Assembly (NCBI RefSeq): GCF_023284005.1
Contig: NZ_JAKIKS010000026.1
Location: 1-54,200, forward strand
Source of the DNA: Shewanella surugensis
GTDB taxonomy: Bacteria > Pseudomonadota > Gammaproteobacteria > Enterobacterales > Shewanellaceae
Length of the DNA stretch: 54,200 nucleotides
Direction of reading: 5' to 3'
The translations under genes were made by a program, and so were the position numbers. Shown here one piece after another: positions 27,700-36,516 of the stretch. Below the pieces are notes generated by a model that did not search any database, was not told where the DNA came from, and was given only the letters and a program-made list of their open reading frames with translations. Position 1 is the first letter of the stretch. Each line of letters opens with the position of its first letter.

Positions 27700-27879
27700 G
27701 GCCGCATGTCACCGATGCGCATTGCTAATATCTAGGAAAAGCATAGAACCAAAACGGGGCACCCATTCATCTCTAAACAGGGGCTGATGGGGGCCGTGAC
27801 GGTATTCCCACCATTTCCTCTAAGTTTACCGATAAAGAAAGTTTATATTACCTCAAGAATACTTCCCTCAGTTAATCAA
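27700..27879 (+). pseudogene. Remnant of a second, related toxin tip
   Basis: Three short frames together resemble part of the intact toxin tip. The frame near 27702 gives PHVTDAH, equal to GPHVTDEH of the toxin, and the frame ending at 27879 gives DGIPTISSKFTDKESL, like VPAISSKFNDKESL. Frameshifts and stops separate them, and no secretion part is attached. It is a decayed orphan tip of the same toxin family, placed directly after the active cassette as CDI orphan modules often are. Confidence 0.65.
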
Positions 27880-27895
27880 CTGAGGGAAGTATTCT
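27856..27895. repeat. Perfect 18-bp inverted repeat
   Basis: Arms 27856-27873 and 27878-27895 (AGAATACTTCCCTCAGTT and its exact complement) enclose the tetraloop AATC. The left arm overlaps the end of the toxin-tip remnant. No T tract follows, so it is not a standard terminator. Confidence 0.85.
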
Positions 27896-28191
27896 ACGCT
27901 TTAAAACTCACTCATTTCGCTTATATCACTCATTTCTCCAAGATTGTTAGCAGGTAGTATGTTGAAAACGGTTCAGATCTTGATTTGATAGACGCTGAAC
28001 GTTTAGGTCGGGTGGATATATTAGTATGTTACTGATTGATAGTGGCTGGCTTTGATACCTCACGTTGGAAGATTTAAGCTTGTTACAGATCCACCAATAT
28101 CGATTTAAGCTTTCGGGGCAAGGTGTGAATGATGAGTTGATGCAAGTGCTACTCACTGAAAACGGGATTAATACCGTGCAGCGTATGACAC
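27896..28191 (+). other. Degenerate stretch with unidentified coding remnants
   Basis: Short plus-strand frames such as VENGSDLDLIDAERLGRVDI (around 27960-28020) and LSLLQIHQYRFKLSGQGVND (around 28075-28130) look protein-like but are interrupted by stops. I could not assign them to a family. Confidence 0.35.
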
Positions 28192-28440
28192 TATGTAAGG
28201 AAATAGGGCTTTGGCTTGGGTGGTGACGGTAACCGCTAACGTTTGTGCATCGAGCAGCACCACAGCGGCAAAGAACACATCGCTGTCATTACAATAGGCT
28301 ACATCCACACCGGCAATGATATTGATTGGATTGGCTGTGTTCTGCTTATCTGTGGTTATGATTTGATGAGCGAGTTGGCTTTGCAAAGCAATAGCTTGCG
28401 CTTCTGACTCGGGTAGCGAAAAAGGAATAACAGGCTGCAT
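28168..28440 (-). pseudogene. nfi: Truncated endonuclease V (deoxyinosine 3' endonuclease)
   Basis: The first 83 residues match the N-terminal part of endonuclease V: IAGVDVAYC with the metal-binding Asp, then FFAAVVLLDAQTLAV and ALFPYI, like the YIPG region of E. coli Nfi. The homology stops at about 28192; eight unrelated residues and a stop follow. More than half of the usual protein of about 220 residues, including the remaining active-site acids, is missing. The missing part is not in this window. The break borders the toxin-remnant zone, suggesting loss through rearrangement there. Confidence 0.8.
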
Positions 28441-28742
28441 AATATGAAATGTGATGTCAGTTTTTTGAGTATGAGATCATCATAACAAAAAATGATGTAA
28501 ACAGATTGAATTTATAGTTTTGCGTCCGATGGATGATTAATAGGTTAACTGAAACAGCCATTGTTAAATCTCATTTTTTAAATTCACTGATTTCACACCT
28601 CTCATTCATTTTTCAAGCTTTAGCAGCCAAGGGCTTTCATTCAAAGATAAAAATATCTCAGATATAAGTAGCGAGATAGCATTATGTGAATTAAGTTTAT
28701 ATTGAATGGCGGTTATGTTAAGTAAGGGTAAACAGGGGGGCA
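28441..28742. other. Intergenic spacer
   Basis: 302 bp, AT-rich, between the truncated nfi and the propeller pseudogene. I see no gene or clear regulatory structure apart from an AGGGGGG purine run that could act as the ribosome binding site of the next gene. Confidence 0.5.
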
Positions 28743-30906
28743 ATGATACAAGGTTATAAGCTACTTATTTTCATTGTATTCTCTGGCTTGTTATTTGGTT
28801 GTGATAGCAATGAAAGTGGACAGGCTCGTAATTTATGCGTCTCGGGGGCTTTTTGTGGCACGATTGAGCTTGGGCAAGAAAAAAGTTTTGAACCATGGGT
28901 TGTAAAGTTATGGAAAGCGGGTTCAGCAACGCCATTGGTCATCGATTCCAATTATGCGACTAATGGGCAGTTTATTTTAACCCCTGAACAGGGTAGTTAT
29001 TCGAGTTCAGACACCTTATACATTACCGCTAACAACCAAGCCGCCAGTCTACTTAATAAAGTCATTTTAGCCACCACCTTAGGGCAATCGCCAACGGCGA
29101 GCAACACCTTAGTGATCAATGAAATCACGACAGTCGCCACCGCTTATACCTTTGCGCAATTTTGGTACGATGAAGGCCCAGATCAAGAACCCAGTATTGG
29201 CACGTCGACGGAGCATGGTACAGGTGATATGGCATATGATCTAAAGGTTGGGATCCCCAACGCGCGGCAATGTGGCGCAACATTGCCACCCTTGAAGGCG
29301 AAACCAGCTTTGTACTGCATCACGGGCCGAATGTAGGGCAACGTACGTATCTTAATCATCATATAGAGTTAATTGATTTTGTATTAGGTGTGGTCAATAG
29401 CTTATCGAACATGGTGCAAGCGGCGTCATTAAATGATCGCGACAATTATGCAGCATTGACTGCTTGGTCAAATCGGGCCAATGAGCCAACGAGTAGTAGC
29501 ATGCCATGTGGTGATGGCATAGCAACGCATAATATTTTGTTGGCACTTGCTAATATGGCAAAATACCCACAACACTGCACCGATGAATTCTATGCCCTAT
29601 CATTAATGGCGTCAATGCCTTACGAGCCTCAATATCGATATGGAGAATCGGAGGTTACTAGCTTAAGTGGTTTGGGGTGGATGATATCGATCATGTTTGA
29701 TGGTATTACAACCCCCGATGGTTTTCATTACGTTCCGCGTGAATATCGTATGAATGGACCGGCAAATTTTGTTATCAACTATGAAGGGAGCATTTGGGTT
29801 TCGAATAATTATCTATTTGAGCCGGAATTAAATGAATCATGTCCGAGCCATATGGCCATACGTTTAAACCCAGATGGCACCTATGTTGATGATTATGTGC
29901 AAGACAATGGCTTGTATGGTGTTGGCTATGGTATAGCAATGGCGCTTGAAACTGGCAATGTATGGTTTTAAAACTTTGGTTTTAGGGCTGATGAGTGCCC
30001 ACCGCCATTAGGGCAGACAAGAGTGTGTCTGTTTTTGGTCCTGAAGGTGATCCTGTAGCCTTGTATAAGAACCTTGATCTTGATTTTGAAGCGCCGCAAG
30101 GAATGGATTATGGTAGTGGCAAAATGTATTTAACTGGATGTGGATCCAATACACTGGCAACAGCGAGTGAAACGGGTGAATTTGAGGTATGGGAGATCCC
30201 TGAAAAAGAGGGGCGGCCAAGATTACAAGAGCCGTTTGATACAGCGTTTTATTTGGAAAACACAAATATTGCTCAATTATGGGTCAGTGGTAATAGCTCA
30301 AAAGAAGTAGGTGACGATAAGGTGGGGGCTATCTATGTGGTTAATTTTGCCCCTATCAATGATCAACCACCTTATGAGGACATCGAATCGTTTTATGGGG
30401 ATGAAATTTCTTGGCCGTTAGGGATCGATACCGACAGTCAAGGCGTGGCTTGGGTTGCAAATAGTCGTTTGGTCGATATTCCCTGTGGCCCAGAAAAATA
30501 TCATGTGGATTCGAATGTTGGTTGGGTGAGTTCGATTAATTATAAAACAAAACACATTGAAAGGTATCAAAGAGGGGGCTTGGGAGCCCCTTGGGGACTC
30601 TGGATTGATAGTCAAGATAATGTCTGGATTTCGAATTTTAGTTCACAAAAGATATCTAGGTTATGTGCCAATATCGATGGTTGTCGAGGTGGGATCCAAT
30701 ACGGTGAGTTTTTTGTTGATGAGGGCTATCGTTTTTTAGGCTATGAGCGCTTAACCGCGACGCGTGCCGATCCATCGGACAATCTATGGGCAGCCAATAA
30801 CTGGATATTTGACTTCATAAACACACCGTCTAGTCCTGGTGGAAGCTCTGTTGTGGCCATTATCGGCATGGCAAACCCAGAAAAAGGTCAAGGCCCAGAG
30901 AATTAA
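28743..30906 (+). pseudogene. Frameshifted beta-propeller lipoprotein gene
   Basis: Three consecutive frames together encode one protein of about 720 residues. The first part has a lipoprotein signal (LLFGC20, lipobox). Later parts carry NHL/Vgb-like propeller motifs such as GLWIDSQDNVWISNFSS and GIDTDSQGVAWVANS. The reading frame changes at about 29255-29272, an in-frame TAA interrupts it at 29969-29971 (NVWF-stop-NFGFRADE), and it shifts again between about 30008 and 30025. Three lesions make this a pseudogene unless the sequence is in error. The function of the intact protein is unknown; a cell-surface binding or lyase-like propeller is possible. Confidence 0.72.
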
Positions 30907-30915
30907 CGCTTAAGC

Positions 30916-31185
30916 CTGTTTTGGATAAGTTTAAACGAAGATGAACCTGGTATAGAACGTGATCCTGGTTTGGGGCTTCATAGTGTTGGGATGTCCTTAT
31001 GGAGTGAACTTTATCCTGAAATAGAACCCTATTTGAGAACTTACGATCATTATCATCATGAAATGCTAAAACTATTGGTCAAACGCTTGATTTTGGATGT
31101 GATATTTACTGGGGAAACCTTACCCACAGATACAGAGCCGACCGATGGCTGGTTGCCTCATATTGAACATTTAAAACCTAAGTAG
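30916..31185 (+). pseudogene. Truncated second copy of the CDI immunity gene
   Basis: From F-W-I-S-L-N at 30916 to the stop at 31185 the translation follows residues 74-162 of the intact immunity protein, ending with a nearly identical EPTDGWLP-x-IEHLKPK. The N-terminal 73 residues are missing, replaced by the end of the propeller pseudogene. An internal ATG at 30970 could start a 71-residue product, but no good ribosome binding site is seen. The downstream terminator is also duplicated. Confidence 0.75.
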
Positions 31186-31220
31186 AAATAGATAGTTTCT
31201 TGAATATTAAGCAAGTCATC

Positions 31221-31266
31221 ACCAGCAATCACTGTCATTTTTATTGAAAGTGCTTGCTGGTTTTTT
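31221..31266 (+). terminator. Terminator copy behind the truncated immunity gene
   Basis: ACCAGCAA (31221-31228) pairs with TTGCTGGT (31254-31261), followed by a T run. The flanking bases (TGAATATTAAG upstream) match those before the terminator at 27635, so the whole 3' end was duplicated. Confidence 0.8.
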
Positions 31267-31702
31267 ATTGATGAGTGAGCATTATCGTGCTAATGAAATA
31301 TGTGTCGTACTGCTATTTTGAACAAGGGGTTGTTGAGATTTTGAGATGAATAATAGCGGGTTATATTTTATTTTAGCGAAAATATATTGATGCCTTAATA
31401 TTGGCATTTATGGGTGATGCAATGCCTCATGGCTAGGCTTATTTCAGGTTGTTAAATTGTTTTGTGCTATTGCTATTGTCGCTATTATTAGGCAGGTTTA
31501 AAGCCTGTCATATTGAGTGATGGTTTATTAATTTAGCATCATTAGATCTTCTTCTCAGCTGATTAAGATGGATATGTTATTTAAATAAAAACACTTAATC
31601 ACCTTGCTTAACGGTTTTACTCTTCCTCTCCACAGTGTTATTCGGCAAAGTGGTGCATTGTTAGGGAAAGCAATCATTAAAGGTTAAAAAAGAAAAGGAG
31701 AG
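31267..31702. other. Intergenic stretch without a recognisable gene
   Basis: 436 bp, AT-rich, holding the upstream region of the avidin-like pseudogene. AAGGAGA at 31694-31700 is a good ribosome binding site for that gene. Nothing else is recognised. Confidence 0.5.
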
Positions 31703-32128
31703 CATGATGAAAAGAACATTAAAGGTAATAGTTGTTAGATCCTTGGCCCTGTCATCATTTGTGTATGCCGCTAAGCCAACGTGTGAAAAATTAAAAGGGG
31801 AATGGGTGAATGAAGTCGGTTCCACTCTCAAAATATCAAGCATAAATTAAAGGGAACCTTTACGTCTCCTTCTGGAACATCTGGTGAGTCTAATCCATTA
31901 ATTGGTTGGGTTAATTTTTTAGCGCCTGTTAAGGGGCAGGATAATGTGACAGTAGTAGCCTTCACTACGCGTTGGGGCAAATATGGCAGTGTATCGTCGT
32001 GGTCTGGAGAGTGTCGAAGTGTAAATGGTAAGCCTGTTATAAAAACAATTTGGCATTTAGTGCGTTCTAACGCGAACTACGAATGGGATCATATGTTAAC
32101 GAACAGTGCCACTTTTGTACCAAAATAA
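31703..32128 (+). pseudogene. Avidin/streptavidin-family gene, frameshifted
   Basis: The joined frames give a signal peptide and an avidin-type barrel: GEWVNEVGSTLKIS (like GTWYNQLGSTFIV), KLKGTFTSPSG, TTRWGKYGSVSSWSGEC, KTIWHLV and NYEWDHML. The four Trp positions that line the biotin pocket in streptavidin are retained. A frameshift in the signal peptide (about 31738-31742, run of C) and a second at about 31835-31845 break the gene; the second part is open from 31946 to 32128. Avidins bind biotin with very high affinity, and one is described from Shewanella denitrificans. If both shifts are real the gene is inactive. Confidence 0.8.
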
Positions 32129-32247
32129 ACGTGGGTAAAATATTTATGCCTTCATTATTGTTGTGTTTGTTGAATATCCACAAGTAGATTGGCTTAATGT
32201 CTATGAGTCTTGATTGAGTGAAAATGAGTTAATTTATGGGGGCAACC

Positions 32248-32278
32248 GACTCATTATGATAAGTGTCATGATGAGTCG
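32248..32278. terminator. Inverted repeat between convergent genes
   Basis: CGACTCAT (32248-32255) pairs with ATGAGTCG (32271-32278). It lies between the plus-strand avidin pseudogene and the end of the minus-strand secreted-protein gene, so a terminator role fits, though no clear U tract follows. Confidence 0.4.
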
Positions 32279-32314
32279 ATTGTCATTATTGGTCATCTTA
32301 TTGATCAAGAGTCG

Positions 32315-32650
32315 TTACATATTCCCATACCAGATACTCTCGACAGTGTCTGGATACTCTGAACAACTGCCTATACCATAAGCGGTCATGGGCTTACTTG
32401 TTGTCCTTGCTGCCAGTGCCATCGCATAAATGGCTTTGCCGCCTTCGGTATTGGCATCAAATGAATAAGCCTTGTGATAAAATTCACTAGTACAACTGGC
32501 CATGTTTTCAATGGATTTATCGAAAGTTATAATCCCTTCACCATTTTGATCTATTCGAACATTTGTCACCACGCCTGAGACCTTGCTAGTTGCTGCATAA
32601 GCACTATTCATGCTGGCGAATAGGGTGACTAATATTAATGATTTTTTCAT
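32315..32650 (-). CDS. Small secreted protein of unknown function
   Basis: 111 residues with a clear signal peptide (1-19, MNSAYA cleavage). The mature part, about 92 residues, starts with a beta-strand pattern (KVSGVVTNVRI) and has two Cys, one in ENMASCTSEF and one in GIGSCSEY, likely forming a disulfide. A G-G-K-A-I-Y-A-M-A-L-A-A helix lies between them. I have seen this layout in small uncharacterised exported proteins of marine gammaproteobacteria but cannot name a family. An ATGA tetranucleotide repeat lies about 50 bp upstream of the start. Confidence 0.65.
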   Translation of the reverse strand: MKKSLILVTLFASMNSAYAATSKVSGVVTNVRIDQNGEGIITFDKSIENMASCTSEFYHKAYSFDANTEGGKAIYAMALAARTTSKPMTAYGIGSCSEYPDTVESIWYGNM

Positions 32651-32701
32651 TTTAAATTCCTAATCTTGATATTGATTCCATTGAATTAAAATTATTTTAT
32701 C

Positions 32702-32721
32702 ATGAATGAATGAATGAATGA
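32702..32721. repeat. Tetranucleotide repeat (ATGA)x5
   Basis: Five exact copies of ATGA, 52 bp upstream of the start of the small secreted-protein gene on the minus strand. Tetranucleotide tracts at promoters can vary in copy number and modulate expression; five copies is short for high instability. Confidence 0.8.
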
Positions 32722-32831
32722 GGGGAGTATGGGGTTGATCATTTACTCTCATAAGGCGAGAAAAAGATAAGTACCTAAGCCGACTAATAAGAGGTGCTTT
32801 TGGGAAACCAGGTAAGTTGTGCTCTTGAGCC

Positions 32832-33095
32832 TTACAATCTTATTTTTAGTGACTTCATCGCCCGTAGACCAAGGTTGTGAATATACTCGGGCGGCTCGAG
32901 GATGTTACCCTGCGAGAAATGTTCAATCAGTGCCGCAATGGCAATTTCTGTCTCTAACCGTCCAAGCGCGGCGCCTAACAGTAAAAAGACTCGCTTGCCT
33001 TTTTCAAGCAAGGTATCGCCAATGAGGGTGTCTCTTGTGACTATCCGTCCGAGTCGATGCAACGGGCTAAGTAGGAGCCCAAAGCGGAGAAATTA
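32832..33095 (-). pseudogene. Cytochrome P450 remnant
   Basis: The minus-strand frame reads LLLSPLHRLGR then IVTRDTLIGDTLLEKGKRVFLLLG, matching the region after the ExxR helix of bacterial P450s. It jumps directly to ALGRLETEIAIAALI and the terminal LGLRAMKSLKIRL of the same family. The section between, including the heme-ligand Cys loop (FGxGxHxCxG), is deleted, and everything N-terminal is missing. The gene is a dead fragment of about 80 residues. Confidence 0.75.
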
Positions 33096-33208
33096 GTGTA
33101 TGGACTAGTGCATAATTCACAGCGGCAGTAGGTGTATGATCTTGAATTACAACAATTATTACAAGGCAGTAAACGTTATTTCGTTAATAATGATCACTAA
33201 TCGTTGGG

Positions 33209-34015
33209 CTACTCATCCCACTTGGGAGCAAAATCGGGATTAGCGATCCGTTCATTTTTATCGAGCGCATCGATAAGTTTACATTCATGAGTGGTTAAAT
33301 TGATCTGAGTGTAATGTAAGTTGCTTTCAAGGTTAGCTTGTTTAGAGGAGGAGGGGATGGAGATCAAGTTTTTTGTATCCATCCAAGCTAAAATAATTTG
33401 GGCCGGGGTTGCTTTGTGAAGTTTGGCGATGTGTTTAATGGTGTCATCAGCTAAGGCTTTGCCAACGGCAAAAGGCATATAAGCGGTGACGAGAATATGG
33501 CGTGATTGGCAAAAGTCGATGAGCTTTTTATTTTGTAAATAAGGATGAATTTCAATTTGATTGGTGAGAATATGATCTCTTGGTAGCAGATCCATGGCGG
33601 TTTTCATTTGATTGATGGTGAAATTGGAGACACCGATATATTGGGTTAATCCCATGGCTCTGGCATTGGCCAGTTGCGCTAAATATTCAAACATGGGGAT
33701 GTCGTCATTGGGTGAGGGCCAATGGATCAGTAATAAATCCACATAGTCGGTGTCTAAATTATCAAGGCTGATTTTAACACTGTCGATAAAATGGGTCACT
33801 GATAAGTTATTTATCCAAACTTTGGTGGTTAAAAAAATATCATCTCGGGGAATACCACTTTTAGAGATGGCTTGCCCGACAGGGATTTCATTTTGGTAGA
33901 CTGCGGCGGTATCAATATGGCGGTAGCCGACTTTGAGTGCCATGGAAACTGAATCAAATGCAACTTGATCCGTTAAACGATAGGTACCCATGCCAATGGC
34001 GGGAATATGTGTCAT
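33209..34015 (-). CDS. dkgB: Aldo/keto reductase, 2,5-diketo-D-gluconate reductase B type
   Basis: A 268-residue NADPH-dependent aldo/keto reductase, nearly the length of E. coli DkgB (267). The catalytic tetrad is visible: D35 and Y40 (HIDTAAVYQNE), K65 (TTKVW) and H98 (LIHWPSPN). Near the C terminus, IPSSSKQANLESN is the coenzyme-binding segment, and the protein ends APKWDE as DkgB does. The enzyme reduces 2,5-diketogluconate and small aldehydes such as methylglyoxal in the cytoplasm. GAGGCG lies upstream of the ATG. It is an intact gene inside a zone of pseudogenes. Confidence 0.9.
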   Translation of the reverse strand: MTHIPAIGMGTYRLTDQVAFDSVSMALKVGYRHIDTAAVYQNEIPVGQAISKSGIPRDDIFLTTKVWINNLSVTHFIDSVKISLDNLDTDYVDLLLIHWPSPNDDIPMFEYLAQLANARAMGLTQYIGVSNFTINQMKTAMDLLPRDHILTNQIEIHPYLQNKKLIDFCQSRHILVTAYMPFAVGKALADDTIKHIAKLHKATPAQIILAWMDTKNLISIPSSSKQANLESNLHYTQINLTTHECKLIDALDKNERIANPDFAPKWDE

Positions 34016-34175
34016 GTTATCGCCTCAATGTTATTTTTATTTAACTCTTGTTTATTATTTTAGCTGTATTTTCAGGCTTTATTGTATTTCTCTTGTTTGC
34101 GGCGACCTTTAATCCTCAAACTTGTTTCTACTCGCTATAGTCAGTCTTGCAGCGATGTTGAGGAGTAATATAAGT

Positions 34176-34661
34176 ATGCTGGAATGGATATTACTGATAA
34201 AAGTGGTCACCACCTTGATTGTGGTCATAGGGCTGTCCTTTATTGCGGAAAATAGCAGTACGCGGATAGCGGGCATTTTGTCTGGATATCCAGCGGGAAT
34301 GGCGATTGTTATTTTTTATTAGGCTTTGATAATGATATTGAATTTGCCGTGAAAAGTATGGATTATACTTTGTCAGGAAGTGTCTCTTCTTTGGTATTGG
34401 TATGGGTCTATTATCGCGTGTCTGTTTATTGTCAAATCAAAGCGGTATTACTGCCTTTCTATGGTGCCATTTTTAGTTGTTATTCATTTGACCTATGGTA
34501 AAACGGTGGCGTTTACTGCGCTTAAGAATTTTGCTATTGGAATAGGTGCGTCGGTCAGTTATGCGGTATCTGTTGCGTTTTTATATCCTATTTGGGATCT
34601 ATATTTAGGGACTTTATTTTCATTAGTGCGATTCACTTGGGTATATAATACTCAGTATTAA
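34176..34661 (+). pseudogene. Frameshifted membrane-protein gene
   Basis: The first frame gives LLIKVVTTLIVVIGLSFIAE, then an AGILSGYPAGM motif, and stops at 34322. A second frame continues (FLLGFDNDIEFAVKSMDYTLSGS) to about 34490. A third frame (34455-34661) carries the last hydrophobic segments. Together they make a membrane protein of about 160 residues with at least two frameshifts. The (A/G)GxLSGxP pattern occurs in small uncharacterised integral membrane proteins; I cannot give a function. Confidence 0.6.
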
Positions 34662-34699
34662 AAGATATTTTATAAAGAATGAAATAGGTAACACATTGT

Positions 34700-35365
34700 A
34701 TGAAAGCAAGTTTTTGGAATGAACGTTGGGAGAAACAACAAATTGGATTCCATAGTGAGGATGTTAACCCTTTATTAGTCAAATATTGGCCTCACATAAA
34801 AGTGAAACCTAACGCGAGAGTATTAGTACCTCTTTGTGGTAAGTCATTAGATATGTGTTACTTTAACGAAATGGGGCACAGTGTCTTGGGGTGCGAATTA
34901 AGTGAGTTGGCCGTGACTCAATTTTTTTCTGAGTATGGTAAACCTGATGCCGCTCCCAAACGTACTCAAATAGGGCTGCATCAACACGTTGAATTAGAAG
35001 GCGTGAAAATCATTCAAGGTGATATGTTAGCGCTGACGCCACAAGATTGTGGTCATATTGACGCATTTTATGATAGAGCGGCATTGATTGCTTGGCCAGA
35101 AACGCTAAGGCTGGCTTATGTTGAAAAATTGATGATGTTATTGCCTGCTGGAAGCCAAGGTTTACTGATCACCTTAGATTACCCACAGGAGGTGATGTCA
35201 GGCCCACCGTTTTCCGTACAAAATGACTGGATCATGGCAAATATGGCTTCTGGGTTTGTGATTGAGCGGTTAAGTTGTGAAGATGTATTGCAAGACAACC
35301 CCAAGTTTATACGCAAGCAAGTCCCTTGGCTAACGGAATCTGTGTATCGATTGGTGAGGCAATAA
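34700..35365 (+). CDS. tpm: Thiopurine S-methyltransferase
   Basis: A 221-residue SAM-dependent methyltransferase. Family marks are the N-terminal FWNERWEKQQIGFH, the SAM-binding VLVPLCGKSLDM with the following G-H-x-V-x-G-x-E-L-S, the YDRAALIAWP segment and a PPFSV motif. Bacterial TPMTs methylate thiopurines and confer tellurite or selenium-compound methylation; the natural substrate is not certain. The length is that of Pseudomonas and Shewanella homologues. A moderate AGGTA site precedes the ATG. Confidence 0.93.
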   Translation: MKASFWNERWEKQQIGFHSEDVNPLLVKYWPHIKVKPNARVLVPLCGKSLDMCYFNEMGHSVLGCELSELAVTQFFSEYGKPDAAPKRTQIGLHQHVELEGVKIIQGDMLALTPQDCGHIDAFYDRAALIAWPETLRLAYVEKLMMLLPAGSQGLLITLDYPQEVMSGPPFSVQNDWIMANMASGFVIERLSCEDVLQDNPKFIRKQVPWLTESVYRLVRQ

Positions 35366-35462
35366 GGAGTCTGTAATATGACTATCCATGCTTAAACAGA
35401 GAAAAGAGGAACAGCACTTAGTATCATGTTTAGCATGGAGTAAATAGTCACTTTTCTGTTTT

Positions 35463-36335
35463 TTATTTATTTTTACAGAGTTTGGGTATCAATAAAATAA
35501 AAAGTAAGTTAATGACAAACCAGAGATCTTTTATGAGGAACTGTCCGCCAGTTGTCAGGACTGAAGTTGAAGATAGGGCACCGTCCCAGCTGAAGAGAAA
35601 AGTTTGCGTGGTTAAAAAAACCAGTAAAGCTGGCAGCATCAATATCAATCGATATTGTCGATAACCTATCCCGATGGCTAACAGTAAGGTGACTATAATA
35701 TCGTAAATTCCGATTAAGTTTGATGTGGTTTGCAGGCTCCAGAATGAATACATCCATGACATCAAAGGTGAGCTTTCGATTAAATCTTGAATACCGTTCG
35801 CTTCAATTTCTGTAAATTTCATCCCACCAATCCATAATAAGACAGTGGCAATCGGTACGAAATTAATCCAGATTAAAGTTTGATTAGACAATATGTTGGG
35901 GCGATACAGTGTTATACCAATTGCCAATAATGCCATATACTTAATGACCCCTTGCCCAGAACCAATGGCCGGAAAACCACCAAGGCTGGCTATCCAAGGT
36001 GCGCTGCTAAAAAGTGACAATAACGGAAGAGTCGCCATGCAAATGAGTAAAATGGCTAAAAATCGTTTTATTAAGCATTGAAGATTTAAATGAGGTGCTA
36101 GAGATAAATAAGCTAAAGACAAACAGCTTGCTAACAAGAAACAAAATCCCGCCAAGGTATAGAAGAGTGTTTCAGGAAAGAGTGGCTCAATAGAGAGAAA
36201 GCGTGTCACAAGTTCAAAGTGTTTATGAGGCCCAATGATTAAGATACTGAGTCCAAGTAATAGGCAGGATAGTGACAGTAAGAGATAGGTGAGAAGGTTG
36301 ATATAATCAGGCTTTATGTTCACTGGATTTAACAT
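35463..36335 (-). CDS. DUF417 (RclC/YkgB-like) integral membrane protein
   Basis: A 290-residue protein with about eight membrane segments. The second half contains the DUF417 pattern: WIGGMKFTEIEANGIQDLIESSPLMSW, then a Gly-rich helix and GGQFLIKDLWFV near the end, like the SGAGRLVLKD of E. coli RclC. RclC belongs to the reactive-chlorine response in E. coli; the role here is unknown. The first half (residues 1-130) is extra compared with RclC and hydrophobic. The ATG at 36335 is preferred over an in-frame TTG at 36347; neither has a strong ribosome binding site. It is on the same strand as the porin array, 181 bp downstream of it. Confidence 0.75.
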   Translation of the reverse strand: MLNPVNIKPDYINLLTYLLLSLSCLLLGLSILIIGPHKHFELVTRFLSIEPLFPETLFYTLAGFCFLLASCLSLAYLSLAPHLNLQCLIKRFLAILLICMATLPLLSLFSSAPWIASLGGFPAIGSGQGVIKYMALLAIGITLYRPNILSNQTLIWINFVPIATVLLWIGGMKFTEIEANGIQDLIESSPLMSWMYSFWSLQTTSNLIGIYDIIVTLLLAIGIGYRQYRLILMLPALLVFLTTQTFLFSWDGALSSTSVLTTGGQFLIKDLWFVINLLFILLIPKLCKNK

Positions 36336-36516
36336 GAAAAGACTCAAATAGGCGATATGAATTTAATAGACCTTGAAAGTCGGAAATTTTATTCAATAAA
36401 GATCCATGATGTTGATTATTACAGTAGAGTTTAAGGGTGAAACGGAACAGATAAAAGCTAGTCTTTCAAATGTTACATTGAATTAGAGCAAGCTTTTATC
36501 TGTTTCTAAAATGTCG

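Noticed and set aside
27947..28156. Minus-strand 69-codon frame
   Set aside because: Composition and lack of a ribosome binding site suggest chance; the plus strand there carries the protein-like remnants.
30970..31185. 71-codon frame as an independent small gene
   Set aside because: It is the C-terminal half of a truncated immunity gene; no ribosome binding site was found before the internal ATG.
32819..33096. Plus-strand open frames opposite the P450 remnant
   Set aside because: The minus-strand translation matches a known protein family; the plus-strand frames do not.
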